A program made the position numbers and the translations under genes. A stretch of DNA of 63,393 bases from Clostridioides difficile (lineage in GTDB: Bacteria > Bacillota > Clostridia > Peptostreptococcales > Peptostreptococcaceae): NCBI RefSeq assembly GCF_001299635.1, contig NZ_JRHN01000015.1, forward strand, positions 1 through 63,393, written 5' to 3'. Shown piece by piece: positions 51,340 to 62,416 of the stretch; position 1 is the first letter of the stretch, and each line of letters begins with the position of its first letter. A model generated the notes under the pieces. That model saw nothing but the letters and a program-made list of their open reading frames with translations. It had not been told where the DNA came from and did not search any database.

Positions 51340-54300
51340 ATGTCAGAAACTATTGAGAAACTAGCGGTCGAATTAGCTCTTGAAGCGGGTTCATTCTCTA
51401 AACAGATTTCTAGTATAAACAAAGAAATAAAGAATCTAGAAAGAGATTTTAAGAGTGCAGGGAATGGGACTAAAAACTTTGAAAATAGTTTTGTTGGATT
51501 AGATGCAAAGATTCAAAAGACCGCTAGGCAAATTGATTTATATAATAAAAAACTAATTAGTCAAAAACAAGAACAAGATAAACTAAAAAGTACATTGACT
51601 GAACAAAAGTCAAAATTAGATAGTTTAGAAGCTACACTTGGCAAAGGTAGCAAAGAGTGGCAAAAACAAGCTCAACTTGTCCAACAAACTAGCTCAAAAT
51701 TAAATCGCTTAAATTCTGATGTTAAGCAAACGGAATCTACTATCAATAAGTTAGGTACAGAGTTGAATCAATCAACTAGAGCATTTTCAAATCTAGGTAA
51801 TAAAACACAAACAATAGAGCAAAAGCTTGCTAATGTGAATAGGCAAACTACACTTACAGAATCAGAATTTAATAAATTAGGTGCTGAATTAAATCAATCG
51901 GGTACATATTTTCAAAGACTAGGAAATGAAATGCAACAATTAAGTGCAAAGATTCAGTCTAATAAAGCTATGTTAAGTATTTATGAATCTGAAATCAGAA
52001 AATTAAACACAAATTTAACTCAAAATAAACAAACACATAGCCAATTAAAAACTGAGATTAACCAGACTAGAAATGCACTAGAACAAGCGAAAAGTAAGTT
52101 TGGAGCAAATTCAACAGAAGCTCAACAATTACATGCTAAATTATTACAATTAAAAGATGCTTATAATAAAAGTGAACATGAAATTGAACAGTCAAATGCA
52201 GCTCTAGACAGATATCAAGCTGAAATAAATAATACAAGAGCTGATATAACAAGACTATCAGCTCAATTAAGACAAATGCCATTCAATACTATGGGGCAAT
52301 CTATGGTATCAGCAGGGCAAAAAATAAAAGGTGTTGGGCAAAGTTTAGGAATGTATGTAACTATGCCACTTACAATGCTTGGTGTGGCAGCATCAAGGGC
52401 AGGAGTTAATTTTGATACTTCTATGAGTAAGTTACAAGCAACAGCAGGAATTGCAGATAAAAGTAGTGTATCGTTTCAAAAATTGCAAGAAAAAGCTCAA
52501 GATTTAGGTGCAAGAACTTCATTTTCAGCAAGTGAGGCAGCTGATGGACTTACATATCTAGCACTTGCAGGTTGGGATGTAGAGACATCTTTATCAAGAA
52601 TAGAACCAGTCTTACGTGCAGCAGAAGCAGGAGGAATGGATTTAGCTTTATGTTCGGATTTGGTAACAGATAGTATGTCATCAGCAGGAATTGCAAGTCA
52701 AGATTTTACTAAATATTTAGATATAACAGCACAAGCACAAAGAAAATCTAATACTAATATGCAACAAATGCTAGAGGCATATGTAACGGCAGGGGGAATG
52801 TTTAAAAACTTAAATATGCCACTTGAACAGTCTGCCGCACTTATTGGAATACTGGCGAATAGAGGAACAAAGGCAAGTGAAGCTGGAAATGCATTAATAA
52901 GTGTTTTTAGTAATATAATTGGTGAAAATGGAAGAGCAGGAAAAGCGTTAGATGCATTAAATATATCACTGTTTGATTCGCAAGGGAAGCAGAAGGATAC
53001 AGTTGCAGTTTTGAAAGAAATGAGTAATGCATTAGGTGTAACTTCTGATTCTACAACAAAGTTGACAGAAGAAGAACGAGCAAGGTTTGCAACAATGATT
53101 GGTGGGAAAACACAATATGATACATTAATGAAGTTACTTGCAGGTGTGAATGATGAATATGATGAATTAGAGAAAAGTTTGAAAAACTCCAAAGGTTCAT
53201 TAATGGAAGTTGCTGCCACTATGAAAAATAATTTGGGTGGAGCAATTACAAATATGAAGTCAGCCTTAGAAGGTGCAGGCATACAAGCATTTAAGGCAAT
53301 GGAGCCTGTTCTTGCGAGTTTAATAGAAAAAATAACACAACTTTCAAATTGGTTTACTAATCTTAGTGAATCTTCTCAACAATCTATTGTGAAGATGGCA
53401 GCTATGGCAGCAGCTCTAGCACCAATCCTTATTGCATTCGGACAATTGATTATTGTTGGAGGAAATTTAACGCTTATTATAGGACATATAAAAGAAGCAA
53501 TGGGTGGAGTAGGTGCTACATCAACAAGTTTATTAACTAAATTAGGAAATCTAACTACTAAATTATTTTCTTTGCAAGGAGCTTTTGCATTACTCGCAGT
53601 TGCAGGTATTGGAGTAGCGGTAAAGGCTTTACATGATTATAGTGTTCAAGATGGCAAATTATATGAACAAAGAAAGAAAAATATAGAAAGCTTAGAGAGA
53701 GAAAAAAAAGGATATCAAGAAGCAAAAGAAAAGATAGGTTATATAGCAAAAGAATACGATACATTAAAAAGTAAATCTAAGTTGAGCAATGAAGAAGCGG
53801 AAAGACTAAAGGAGTTAACAAAACAAATAGCTGATTTAATGCCAGAGCTTATAAGTGGTTATGATGAAGATGGAAATCCAATTCTAAGTATGAAAGGTTC
53901 GGCAGAGGAGTTATGCTCAGAGTTAGATAGAGCTATAGAAAAAAAAGAGCGTTTAATCGGATTTGATAAACAAGATAATGCTAAAATTGCGATGGAAAAA
54001 CAAGCTGGAAAACGTGATAAGGACGGAAATAAAGTTGTAGGTAAAGCAGCAGATTCTTTGCAAACAGATATAGAAAAAGTTAAAACTGTACAACAAAAAT
54101 ATAATGCTGATATGGCTAAATTAGAGCAGGAAGGTGCAGTTTTAAGAGGTAAAATTAGAAATACAGAAGGAAAAGACAGAGAAAAGTATTTACTGAAATA
54201 CAAAAACCATCTAAGAGAAAAAGAGAAAGTTACACAGGATGCACAGAAAAATAACGAAAGAGATATAGAAGCAGCTAAAAAAGTTGCACAAGAAGTTGAA

Positions 54301-57300
54301 AAAGGTATATTTGCTAGTACCACTATGGGAAGTGTTTTTAAATCTAGTAAAAATAATGATGCAAAGAAACAATTCAATGAACTCAAAGGTCTATTAGATT
54401 TTTCTGGTATAAAGACAGATGAACAATTTGCAAAAGCTGAAATGTCTATGTCTAAATTATTTAAATCAGCTTCGGATGGTAAAATAAATTTAGAGGGTGT
54501 AAAGAAGCAAATAGAAGATGCAAATACAGCATTATCAAAAGATGGAGACTTATCTTCATATAACACTAAGATGCAAGAACTAGCAAAGACAATAGCAACC
54601 GCAACAGGGACAAAGTCAAGTGATTGGATATCACTATTAACTTCATTAGATAAAGAATTTTTAAGAACAACAGACTCTACAGATACGTTTTTGAAAAAGT
54701 TCAATAGAACTAGACAAGAATTAGAAAGTGGTGATAGTCTAGCTGTTGCAGCTCAAAGACAATTTGACGAATTAAACTCAGCAATAGAAGGATTACAAAT
54801 AACAGAAAATAAAGATGTTAATGTACAGACTGTAATTGATTTCACAAACAATCAGAATATACCAGAAGATATAAGAAAATTTACAAGTAGTTTAATTAAG
54901 AAAGATGCTAATGGGAATATAACTAACTCAGAAGAGGTAATTAAATTTACAGCAGACTTGCTATTTGAGTTACAACAAGAAAAACCAGACTGGAATATTT
55001 TACAACAAGAAGCAGATAAGCTATTTGGAAAAGGGAAGGTAAAAGTAACAGAAGATTTAGAGATAACTGCTGGAGAGATAGATTCGTCTGGAATTGATAA
55101 AAATAATATAGAGCAACAAGTAAAAGATAAGTTTAGTAAAGATAAGGTTACAATAAAAATTAATACAGCTATTGAAAAAGGGGAAATTGATACAAGCAAA
55201 ATTGGTTTGGTGGATGAAATATTTAATAATATTAATGCTACAAAAGAAGTAAAAACTAAATTTATTTTAGAAAATACAGATGCAATTAATCAAGCCAAGA
55301 ATTATGAAGAATTTCTGAAAAATTTTAAAGATAAGGAATATCTAGCTAAGCTAGGAATAAAAGTAGAAGGTGAAGAAGAAACCAAACAAGCAAATAAAGA
55401 GTTTGAAAAGAATAATGGTAAGACAACAACTCAGAAATTGAAATTAGAAGGTGCTGAACAGGCAAAAAAGGATACACAAGAGCTAAATAAAGAAACTGAT
55501 AAGGCTGATGGTAAAGTAGTTAAGACAAAGGTTAATAACGAGCAAGTGGAAGAGAGCGTAAAAGACATTAACCAGCTTGTAGAGATGTCTAAAAAGGTTG
55601 AGGATGGAAAATACAAGATTGATGTACAAGCAAATACTACAGATGCAGTAAGAAACCTAGAGCTACTAAAAAATAAGATGAATGAAGTTATTAAATCATT
55701 CACAGGGAATAAAAAAGTTGTTTTTTCAGCAGAAACAGCACTCGCAAGCAAGAATGTAACAGGATTAAAAAAGAATATTTCTGATTATGATAAAAAGAAT
55801 ACTAATAAGACAAAGAAAACTACTTTTAAGACAGAAACAGCACTTGCAAGTAAGAATGTGACAGGGCTAAAAAGCAACATATCTGATTATGTATCAAAGT
55901 ATGGAAATAAGACATTTACCACGACATTTAAAGTGGTTACAAACAAAGTTACTACAACAAGTACTAGTGGAACAAATAATAGTGGAGGTACTGACAAACA
56001 ATCAGAAGATGGCAGAAAATCTATACCAATTAATTTGAAAAGAGTTGAAACTCCAACAAGAAAAGTACCTATTAGGTCAAGTGTACCATTATTAAGAAAG
56101 ACAGAAGAAACTCCAATTAATATGGGTAATATGGGAGATTCTCTAAAGTATAATGTTAATCTTTTTCAAGAATTAGAAAATAGGATATCAGCAGTAAATA
56201 ATGAATTAACTTTATTAGATAAAAAAGCTGAAAAAGCAACTGGAAAAGAAAAAATAAAACATTTACAAAAACAAAATGAACTGTATGAAGAGCAACAAAG
56301 GCTTCAACTGGAATTACAAGATAAGATGCTTTTCAAACAAACAGTTACTAAAAGTAAATTAGAAGGCTATGGGTTACAATTCAATAATGAGGGTAATCTT
56401 AAAAATGCAGAAGAAGAACTTCTAAGACGTGAAAAAAAAGCTGCTGAATTAGAAAAAAAAGCAAAAGAATTATCAGATAAAGCTAGTAATGAAAAAAATG
56501 AGAAAAGAAAAGAAGCATTAGAAAAACAAGCAGAAGCAGCACAGAAGGCTTATGATAAAGAAAAAGCAAGTCTAGATGATGTAAACAAATATATTGATGA
56601 ATATATAAAAACAACTTTAACAGATATTCCAAAATGTATAGAAGAATGGGAAGAATTAAATAAAAAGAAAAAAGAAAATATAGATATTACAGAAGAGTTA
56701 AACAGGCAACAAAAACTATTTTCTAAGAATAGTCATATCAAAGAGCTTGATATGTTTAAAGATTTGTATTCAGATGAAATAGATATAATAGAAGAAAAAA
56801 TAAATAATGCTTCTGGTTCTGAAAAAACTGATTTAATAGAAGAAAAAATAATGCTTATAGAGAAGCAAAAGAAAGTACAACAGGATTTAATTGATACATA
56901 TAAAAGTGCTATAAAAGTTTATCAAACAGATTTAAGTAAATTCGGATTTCGATTTGATGATAAAGGGACTATAAAAAATCTTGATGATATACTAAATAAA
57001 TATCAAGATAGTGAAGATTTAGAAAAAATAACTAAATTGGTAGATGAATACTTAACTATACAAAGAGATAAATTGCCAGATGCAGTAAAAGATTGGGAAA
57101 AACTTAGTACGGCTATTAAAAGTGCTTATAAAGAACAGCTTAATATAGCTAAAGATATTGAAAATCAAATTACAGATATATATAAAAAGCAGCTGGAAGA
57201 AAGAAAAAAGCTTATAGATGAAGAATTAAAAAAACGTACAGATGCTTTGAATAAAGAAAAAGAAGCCTATAATGATGCTAGAAAAGAAGCTGATTACCAG

Positions 57301-58020
57301 AATCAAGAAGATGAGCAACTACAAAAGATAAAAGATATAGAGAAAAATCTTGAATTAGCAAAAAGAGATACATCACTTTCTGGTCAAAAGAAAGTTCAAG
57401 AGCTTATGAAACAATTAAAAGAAGAACAAAAGAACTTAGAAAAAATGGTTCAAGACAGAATCGACGAGCAAGTAAATGATATGTTCGATAAAGAAAATGA
57501 TAGGCTTGAGAATGAAGCAGAGAGTGCTGTTAAGGATTTAGAAGAAAAATTTTCTGATAGTAAGATAAAAGAACTGATAAAGGAAGCATTAAAAAGTGGA
57601 CTCTTTGAAGATATAGATGGTCAAGTTAAAAACCTTCAAGATGTTATGTTAAAATTCTTAGATGATTATGGAGAAGGTTTAGGTATAACAGGAGAACTAA
57701 TAAAAGATGAATTAGTAAAAAATTTAGAAGTTGCTACAGATGTTGCTAAACAATATACTGAGATAATTAAAAATTTGAATTTAGGTAAAGGTGGAAGAAG
57801 CATAAATTATCCTAATGTAGATTACTCGTCTGAGAGATATAATCCACAACAAAGGAGTATCAATAATCAAAACACGCAAGAAATTAATATAGAGTTTAAT
57901 CAACCATTGGTAGTTGTTCAAGGTGATGTATCGAAAAATACAATAGCAGACTTACAAAAGTTAAGTAAAGATATAAAAAATAGTGTGGTTGATGAGATAA
58001 TTAGAAAAATGAAGAGGTGA
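51340..58020 (+). CDS. Tail tape measure protein
   Basis: A 2,226-residue protein that sets tail length. The N-terminal 310 residues are coiled coil rich in Gln/Asn/Ser; the TP901-type tape measure core follows at about 330-600 (MSKLQATAGIAD, TSFSASEAADGLTYLALAGW), then hydrophobic segments near 680-770, more coiled coil, a 34-residue tandem repeat (ETALASKNVTGLKxNISDY, period 102 bases, from 55731), and a C-terminal charged region. The classical 0.15 nm per residue rule predicts a tail of about 330 nm. No lytic transglycosylase or peptidase motif is visible. Confidence 0.95.
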   Translation: MSETIEKLAVELALEAGSFSKQISSINKEIKNLERDFKSAGNGTKNFENSFVGLDAKIQKTARQIDLYNKKLISQKQEQDKLKSTLTEQKSKLDSLEATLGKGSKEWQKQAQLVQQTSSKLNRLNSDVKQTESTINKLGTELNQSTRAFSNLGNKTQTIEQKLANVNRQTTLTESEFNKLGAELNQSGTYFQRLGNEMQQLSAKIQSNKAMLSIYESEIRKLNTNLTQNKQTHSQLKTEINQTRNALEQAKSKFGANSTEAQQLHAKLLQLKDAYNKSEHEIEQSNAALDRYQAEINNTRADITRLSAQLRQMPFNTMGQSMVSAGQKIKGVGQSLGMYVTMPLTMLGVAASRAGVNFDTSMSKLQATAGIADKSSVSFQKLQEKAQDLGARTSFSASEAADGLTYLALAGWDVETSLSRIEPVLRAAEAGGMDLALCSDLVTDSMSSAGIASQDFTKYLDITAQAQRKSNTNMQQMLEAYVTAGGMFKNLNMPLEQSAALIGILANRGTKASEAGNALISVFSNIIGENGRAGKALDALNISLFDSQGKQKDTVAVLKEMSNALGVTSDSTTKLTEEERARFATMIGGKTQYDTLMKLLAGVNDEYDELEKSLKNSKGSLMEVAATMKNNLGGAITNMKSALEGAGIQAFKAMEPVLASLIEKITQLSNWFTNLSESSQQSIVKMAAMAAALAPILIAFGQLIIVGGNLTLIIGHIKEAMGGVGATSTSLLTKLGNLTTKLFSLQGAFALLAVAGIGVAVKALHDYSVQDGKLYEQRKKNIESLEREKKGYQEAKEKIGYIAKEYDTLKSKSKLSNEEAERLKELTKQIADLMPELISGYDEDGNPILSMKGSAEELCSELDRAIEKKERLIGFDKQDNAKIAMEKQAGKRDKDGNKVVGKAADSLQTDIEKVKTVQQKYNADMAKLEQEGAVLRGKIRNTEGKDREKYLLKYKNHLREKEKVTQDAQKNNERDIEAAKKVAQEVEKGIFASTTMGSVFKSSKNNDAKKQFNELKGLLDFSGIKTDEQFAKAEMSMSKLFKSASDGKINLEGVKKQIEDANTALSKDGDLSSYNTKMQELAKTIATATGTKSSDWISLLTSLDKEFLRTTDSTDTFLKKFNRTRQELESGDSLAVAAQRQFDELNSAIEGLQITENKDVNVQTVIDFTNNQNIPEDIRKFTSSLIKKDANGNITNSEEVIKFTADLLFELQQEKPDWNILQQEADKLFGKGKVKVTEDLEITAGEIDSSGIDKNNIEQQVKDKFSKDKVTIKINTAIEKGEIDTSKIGLVDEIFNNINATKEVKTKFILENTDAINQAKNYEEFLKNFKDKEYLAKLGIKVEGEEETKQANKEFEKNNGKTTTQKLKLEGAEQAKKDTQELNKETDKADGKVVKTKVNNEQVEESVKDINQLVEMSKKVEDGKYKIDVQANTTDAVRNLELLKNKMNEVIKSFTGNKKVVFSAETALASKNVTGLKKNISDYDKKNTNKTKKTTFKTETALASKNVTGLKSNISDYVSKYGNKTFTTTFKVVTNKVTTTSTSGTNNSGGTDKQSEDGRKSIPINLKRVETPTRKVPIRSSVPLLRKTEETPINMGNMGDSLKYNVNLFQELENRISAVNNELTLLDKKAEKATGKEKIKHLQKQNELYEEQQRLQLELQDKMLFKQTVTKSKLEGYGLQFNNEGNLKNAEEELLRREKKAAELEKKAKELSDKASNEKNEKRKEALEKQAEAAQKAYDKEKASLDDVNKYIDEYIKTTLTDIPKCIEEWEELNKKKKENIDITEELNRQQKLFSKNSHIKELDMFKDLYSDEIDIIEEKINNASGSEKTDLIEEKIMLIEKQKKVQQDLIDTYKSAIKVYQTDLSKFGFRFDDKGTIKNLDDILNKYQDSEDLEKITKLVDEYLTIQRDKLPDAVKDWEKLSTAIKSAYKEQLNIAKDIENQITDIYKKQLEERKKLIDEELKKRTDALNKEKEAYNDARKEADYQNQEDEQLQKIKDIEKNLELAKRDTSLSGQKKVQELMKQLKEEQKNLEKMVQDRIDEQVNDMFDKENDRLENEAESAVKDLEEKFSDSKIKELIKEALKSGLFEDIDGQVKNLQDVMLKFLDDYGEGLGITGELIKDELVKNLEVATDVAKQYTEIIKNLNLGKGGRSINYPNVDYSSERYNPQQRSINNQNTQEINIEFNQPLVVVQGDVSKNTIADLQKLSKDIKNSVVDEIIRKMKR

Positions 58021-58025
58021 TTAAA

Positions 58026-58799
58026 TTGTTTGTATCAGAGCATTTTATGTTTGACAATATATCATCAAGTGAAAAAGGTGTAATATCAGTTACACAAGAG
58101 TCAGATGTATTAAATGAGTATGGTTTTATATATTCCGAAGAGTTAGAAATAGACAATACATATAATAATAATCCTTACTATTATTCAAAAAGTGATAAAA
58201 GTACAGAAGATATATATATTAATTTGTGTAGAGTAGATAATATGTATAATCCTATAGAATGGGATGATTATACAATTGAGGATATATATAGCTGGCTTAT
58301 AAAAAAAGATTTCAAACCGTTTGTATCTGATGATAATGTGGAATTAACTTATTATTTAAAGGTAAAGAAAATAGTTAAAAAATTTAACATTGATAAAAAG
58401 GGTTTGTTAGAAGTTACTTTTCAGCCATATACAAATTATAGTTATAAAAAGCTAAAAAAAGCTGTTACTATAAAAGGAAGCAGAGAGGTAACTGTAACTA
58501 ACTATAGTAATATTGATGATAACTATGCACCTATTTTAGAAATTAAAAATTTAAGTGATGAAGATATAACAGTAGAAAATACAACTATTAAATCTGAACG
58601 CTTAGAAGTAGCAGGTCTGAAATTGAATGAAAAAATAATTATAGACAACCTAATGTATACTGTTCTTGATGAAAGTAAAAATAATAGATTTAATTTAGTA
58701 AATAGAAAATGGATTTTATTAAAAAAAGGAGAAAATACGTTGAAGTTTACTGGAAATTGTGAAGTTATTATAAATGCTGAATATCCTATAGCGAGGTAA
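58026..58799 (+). CDS. Distal tail protein (Dit)
   Basis: About 257 residues. Dit forms the hub at the tail tip. The sequence has the tail-component pattern (FDNISSSEKGVISVTQES near the start; WLIKKDFKPFVSD; NYSNIDDNYAPILEIKN). GTG 58017 lies in the ribosome binding site; TTG 58026 is spaced six bases and preferred. Sits between the tape measure and Tal, the standard order. Confidence 0.88.
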   Translation: MFVSEHFMFDNISSSEKGVISVTQESDVLNEYGFIYSEELEIDNTYNNNPYYYSKSDKSTEDIYINLCRVDNMYNPIEWDDYTIEDIYSWLIKKDFKPFVSDDNVELTYYLKVKKIVKKFNIDKKGLLEVTFQPYTNYSYKKLKKAVTIKGSREVTVTNYSNIDDNYAPILEIKNLSDEDITVENTTIKSERLEVAGLKLNEKIIIDNLMYTVLDESKNNRFNLVNRKWILLKKGENTLKFTGNCEVIINAEYPIAR

Positions 58800-58802
58800 T
58801 TT

Positions 58803-60467
58803 ATGAAAATTAATCTTAAGGAGCTAAAAAAAGATTATGAAATAGTTTTATATAAAATAAATAAATGTGCTGTTGGACAGATTAATATTGGATTTATTGA
58901 TACATTAAGTAGAAATATAGATAGTATGGATGAGATACAATTTACAATTCCTAAATTTATATATGATAGAAATGGATTAAAAAATATAAGATATGTATTA
59001 TATGATGAAGTAAAAGAAGAGCGATTTATTTGTTTAGATGATAGAGAGTATTTTGTTATAAAAGAAATAGAAATTAATGATAATAAAGATAAAATAGTCA
59101 AAGCATATTCAGCAGAAATAAAGTTATCCAAAATAGATGTAAATATAGAAGATGTAGCAATACAATTATTTTCAGATGATAAAGAAAATGGAGTAATAAG
59201 TTTAAACAACTACTTAAAACAAGAAACATCTTGGTCTATTGGGCATGTAGATGATGTAGTTGGATATGAAATAAATGAACATGGAGATAAAACTGAAAAA
59301 TTAAGGATACAAGAGAGTGTCAACAGTAATTGGCATGATTTTTTTATTAAAGATATCAAGGAAGAGTTTTCTTGTGTTGTGCAGTTTGACACATACAATA
59401 AAAAAATCAATTTGTATGATATAGATAGTTTTGGAGATAATATTGAGTTAGTTTTAAACTACGATAATTACATAAAGTCTAATAAAAAAACTAATAGTAC
59501 AAATGATATTGTCACAAGATTAAAATTAATTGGAAGGGAAGAAATGGACATAATAAGTGCAGTACCTACTGGATATGAATATTTAGAGAATTATTCTTAT
59601 TTTCTAGAAAATGGGGAAATGAGTGAAGATTTAGTTAATGCAATGCTAATATATGAAGAAATGGTTGCTATTAGAAAAAAAGAGTGGTCAAAATTGGTTG
59701 AAATAAAAAATACCAAAGAAGCTGAGAGACTTAAAAAAAGTAACAAATGGCAGATGATTATTGCTAATATTGAGATATGCGAGAAAATGATAGTATCTTA
59801 CAAGAATGCTAAAGATGATAAAAATGTAGCATTAAAACAAAGTGAACTTACTAAGTTAAAAGACGAGGAGACTGTACTTGAAGTTGAAATAAAAAGGTTA
59901 GAGCAAGAAATAAAAGGACTTGAAGATAGCATAATAAATATAAATAGATTATGTAAAAGAGAAACAGCAACAGACCAAGACGGACATTTAATATTTAGCT
60001 ATGAACTTTTAGAAGAACTTAAAGAGTTTATATATTGTGATACTTTTTCAAATGACTCTTTTTTAAATGTTAATGATTTTGTTAATGCAGGTAAAAGAGA
60101 ATTGGATTTAAAATGTAAACCAACAACAGTTTATTCAATAGATGTTGTTAATTTTTTGCGTAGAATTTTAGATACAGGATTTAGGCAACACTTTCAAGGA
60201 TGCCTAAGTCTAGGAGATATAATAGTTCTTTATAATAATGTAGAGCGTTATGAGGAACATGTATATTTTGTTGGTTATACACAAGATTTTAAAGAGGATA
60301 AATTAAATATAGAATTATCAAATAAGAAGTTAAAAACAGATAATACAAGAACCATAGCAGATTACTTAACAAAATCTAGGAGTACCACTAATTTGCTAAA
60401 TAAGAAAAAATATTTATTGAATAAACAAAAATATAATAGGATGAATGTTCCAGAGAGGGTGATGTGA
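58803..60467 (+). CDS. Tail-associated protein (Tal), phage minor structural family
   Basis: A 554-residue hub protein following Dit. The N-terminal part is the conserved tail-hub domain, followed by a coiled coil (residues about 290-385, EEMVAIRKKEWSKL, KRLEQEIKGLEDSI). No lysin domain is visible, so it may carry only the structural part. Ends with basic residues, overlapping the next gene. Confidence 0.85.
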   Translation: MKINLKELKKDYEIVLYKINKCAVGQINIGFIDTLSRNIDSMDEIQFTIPKFIYDRNGLKNIRYVLYDEVKEERFICLDDREYFVIKEIEINDNKDKIVKAYSAEIKLSKIDVNIEDVAIQLFSDDKENGVISLNNYLKQETSWSIGHVDDVVGYEINEHGDKTEKLRIQESVNSNWHDFFIKDIKEEFSCVVQFDTYNKKINLYDIDSFGDNIELVLNYDNYIKSNKKTNSTNDIVTRLKLIGREEMDIISAVPTGYEYLENYSYFLENGEMSEDLVNAMLIYEEMVAIRKKEWSKLVEIKNTKEAERLKKSNKWQMIIANIEICEKMIVSYKNAKDDKNVALKQSELTKLKDEETVLEVEIKRLEQEIKGLEDSIININRLCKRETATDQDGHLIFSYELLEELKEFIYCDTFSNDSFLNVNDFVNAGKRELDLKCKPTTVYSIDVVNFLRRILDTGFRQHFQGCLSLGDIIVLYNNVERYEEHVYFVGYTQDFKEDKLNIELSNKKLKTDNTRTIADYLTKSRSTTNLLNKKKYLLNKQKYNRMNVPERVM

Positions 60468-62413
60468 TGGCTATAACAGATAATAGCTATACAAATTCAT
60501 ATATCCGTATAACTGGATGTTTAGTTAATTATGATAAAGAGCTGTATCAAGTACAAGATGATTTTACAAATAAAAAATATGTATATTGGAATAGAGAAAA
60601 TCCGTATAAATTTGAATTCTCTGATAAAATGCTTGATAAAGGAAATACTAGATTTTTAATTATAATAAATGATAATGGTGTCCATACAGAATACAAAAAT
60701 TATTCTGATATTTTTAGTATAACTTTTGATGGAGATTCAGTTAAAAATATACAGAAAGAAATTTATGCCTTATATGAGAATGATAAGGAATTTGGTGATA
60801 GATTTGTAGCTGTTGAGAAAGATGTTGATGGAATTAGGCAAACAGTAGGATTAATACAAGAAGATACAAATCATATGAAAGAAAACATATCTTTTATAGA
60901 ACAAAGAGCTGATAATATAAATTTATTTGTAAAAGAGGTTACAAAAAAATTTAATAACTCTCAAGAAGCTATTAAATTAAGAGAAGAAGTGAATAAAACT
61001 ATAATTAAATTAAATGAGGATTTAGGTTTATTCAGTTCTAACATAGTAGGCTATTTTGAAGATGATGAAATAACGGACATAGAAAAAGAACAAATATATA
61101 CTCAGATAGAGTTAATGGAGAATGATAAAGCAAATGTATATATTCAGTTACAAAAGATTATTGATAAATGCCAGAGTAATAATGACAATGTAAGTATATC
61201 AGCAATAAATAGCTCAAAGACTGCTTTAGATAATGCACATAATAACCTTAAATCAATTATTGATTCAGTTGTTTTAGACAGTATAGTAACTAATTCTGAG
61301 AGGGTATTAGTTATAAATTGTTTTTCAAAATATAATCTTAGAATAAATGAATTAAAAAATACTTTAGATGTTATCTTTTTAAAAGAAGCAGGGGGAAGTA
61401 TTTCAGAAGAATTTGCAGGTATCAATATAAAATTTGATGAAATAAATTTAAGTGTAAAAAAAATAAATTCAGATATTGTAGAAATAAGTTCTGAAATAAA
61501 GATAATGAATGATGAAATATTGCTGAAAGTTAATGAAGGCGATTTAAGCTCTATGATAGAACAGAGATACAATAGTGTAAAGATAGCATTTAATAAAATA
61601 AATTCTGCTGCGGTTACTATAGACTATAGAGGATTAACAGTTTTGAATGGTTCTATTGCTTGTGATTGTCTTACAACACCATCTGGTCATGAACCTATTA
61701 TTCGTCTGTTTGAAGATAGTAGTGCAAATATAACTCTAGATGCAAGAGAAAGCAATGGAGCTGTAAAAGGAAGTGCAATAAGACTAAAGTACAATGAAAA
61801 TTATTTGTTTATAAATCGACTTGGAGCAAATATATTTGTCGATGATGAGGTAAGATTACAAGTGAAACAAGATGATGCTTTTGTAAAATGTGGGAATGCA
61901 AGGTTTTGTTTTACTAATGACCCATATTCATTTTTCCCAGACCAAAGTAGAACTGACCTAGGACAGAGTTATAATACTTGGAGAAATGTTTATTGTGATA
62001 CTTTAAGGTGTGATGATGTTAGAAGCACGTCAGATAGTAAATTTAAAGAAAATATTAATTATATAAGTATTACAAAAAGAAAGAAATTTAAAAGGTCGTT
62101 TTTAATGGATGAAGAAACACCTTTTTCAGATTTTTTGAAGAATGAATTAAAAATAGCTACGTTTAATTATAAAAACTTTAGTGAAGAAGATGGAAATAAT
62201 CAACAAATTGGATTCATAGCAAATGATATAAAAGACTCAGAGATTGGAAGTACATTTATATATAACTATGGAGAAGAAATAGGATTAAAATTTAGTATGG
62301 CTGGTTACATAACTGTCATAGCAGCAGCCTTGCAAGAAGAAATAATAAAAAGAGAAGAATTAGAAGATAAAATAACTCAGATGGTGAGTAATTTAAAGTG
62401 TGAAGGAGTTTAA
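60467..62413 (+). CDS. Tail fibre/baseplate protein with S74 intramolecular chaperone
   Basis: A 648-residue protein. Coiled-coil and beta-rich middle, then a C-terminal peptidase S74-type domain starting TSDSKFKENINY, with the Ser-(x)n-Lys dyad, and a long helix (AALQEEIIKREELEDKITQM). In other phages this domain trimerises the fibre, then cleaves itself off. Start ATG at 60467 overlaps the Tal stop (TGATGG). GTG 60464 is in frame too. Confidence 0.87.
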   Translation: MAITDNSYTNSYIRITGCLVNYDKELYQVQDDFTNKKYVYWNRENPYKFEFSDKMLDKGNTRFLIIINDNGVHTEYKNYSDIFSITFDGDSVKNIQKEIYALYENDKEFGDRFVAVEKDVDGIRQTVGLIQEDTNHMKENISFIEQRADNINLFVKEVTKKFNNSQEAIKLREEVNKTIIKLNEDLGLFSSNIVGYFEDDEITDIEKEQIYTQIELMENDKANVYIQLQKIIDKCQSNNDNVSISAINSSKTALDNAHNNLKSIIDSVVLDSIVTNSERVLVINCFSKYNLRINELKNTLDVIFLKEAGGSISEEFAGINIKFDEINLSVKKINSDIVEISSEIKIMNDEILLKVNEGDLSSMIEQRYNSVKIAFNKINSAAVTIDYRGLTVLNGSIACDCLTTPSGHEPIIRLFEDSSANITLDARESNGAVKGSAIRLKYNENYLFINRLGANIFVDDEVRLQVKQDDAFVKCGNARFCFTNDPYSFFPDQSRTDLGQSYNTWRNVYCDTLRCDDVRSTSDSKFKENINYISITKRKKFKRSFLMDEETPFSDFLKNELKIATFNYKNFSEEDGNNQQIGFIANDIKDSEIGSTFIYNYGEEIGLKFSMAGYITVIAAALQEEIIKREELEDKITQMVSNLKCEGV

Positions 62414-62416
62414 AAA

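Noticed and set aside
52698-53282. 194-residue leftward open frame opposite the tape measure gene
   Set aside because: No ribosome binding site and lies within a clearly conserved tape measure core on the other strand.
53859-54704. 281-residue leftward open frame opposite the tape measure gene
   Set aside because: Same artefact; low-complexity Ser/Leu/Phe content, no start signal.
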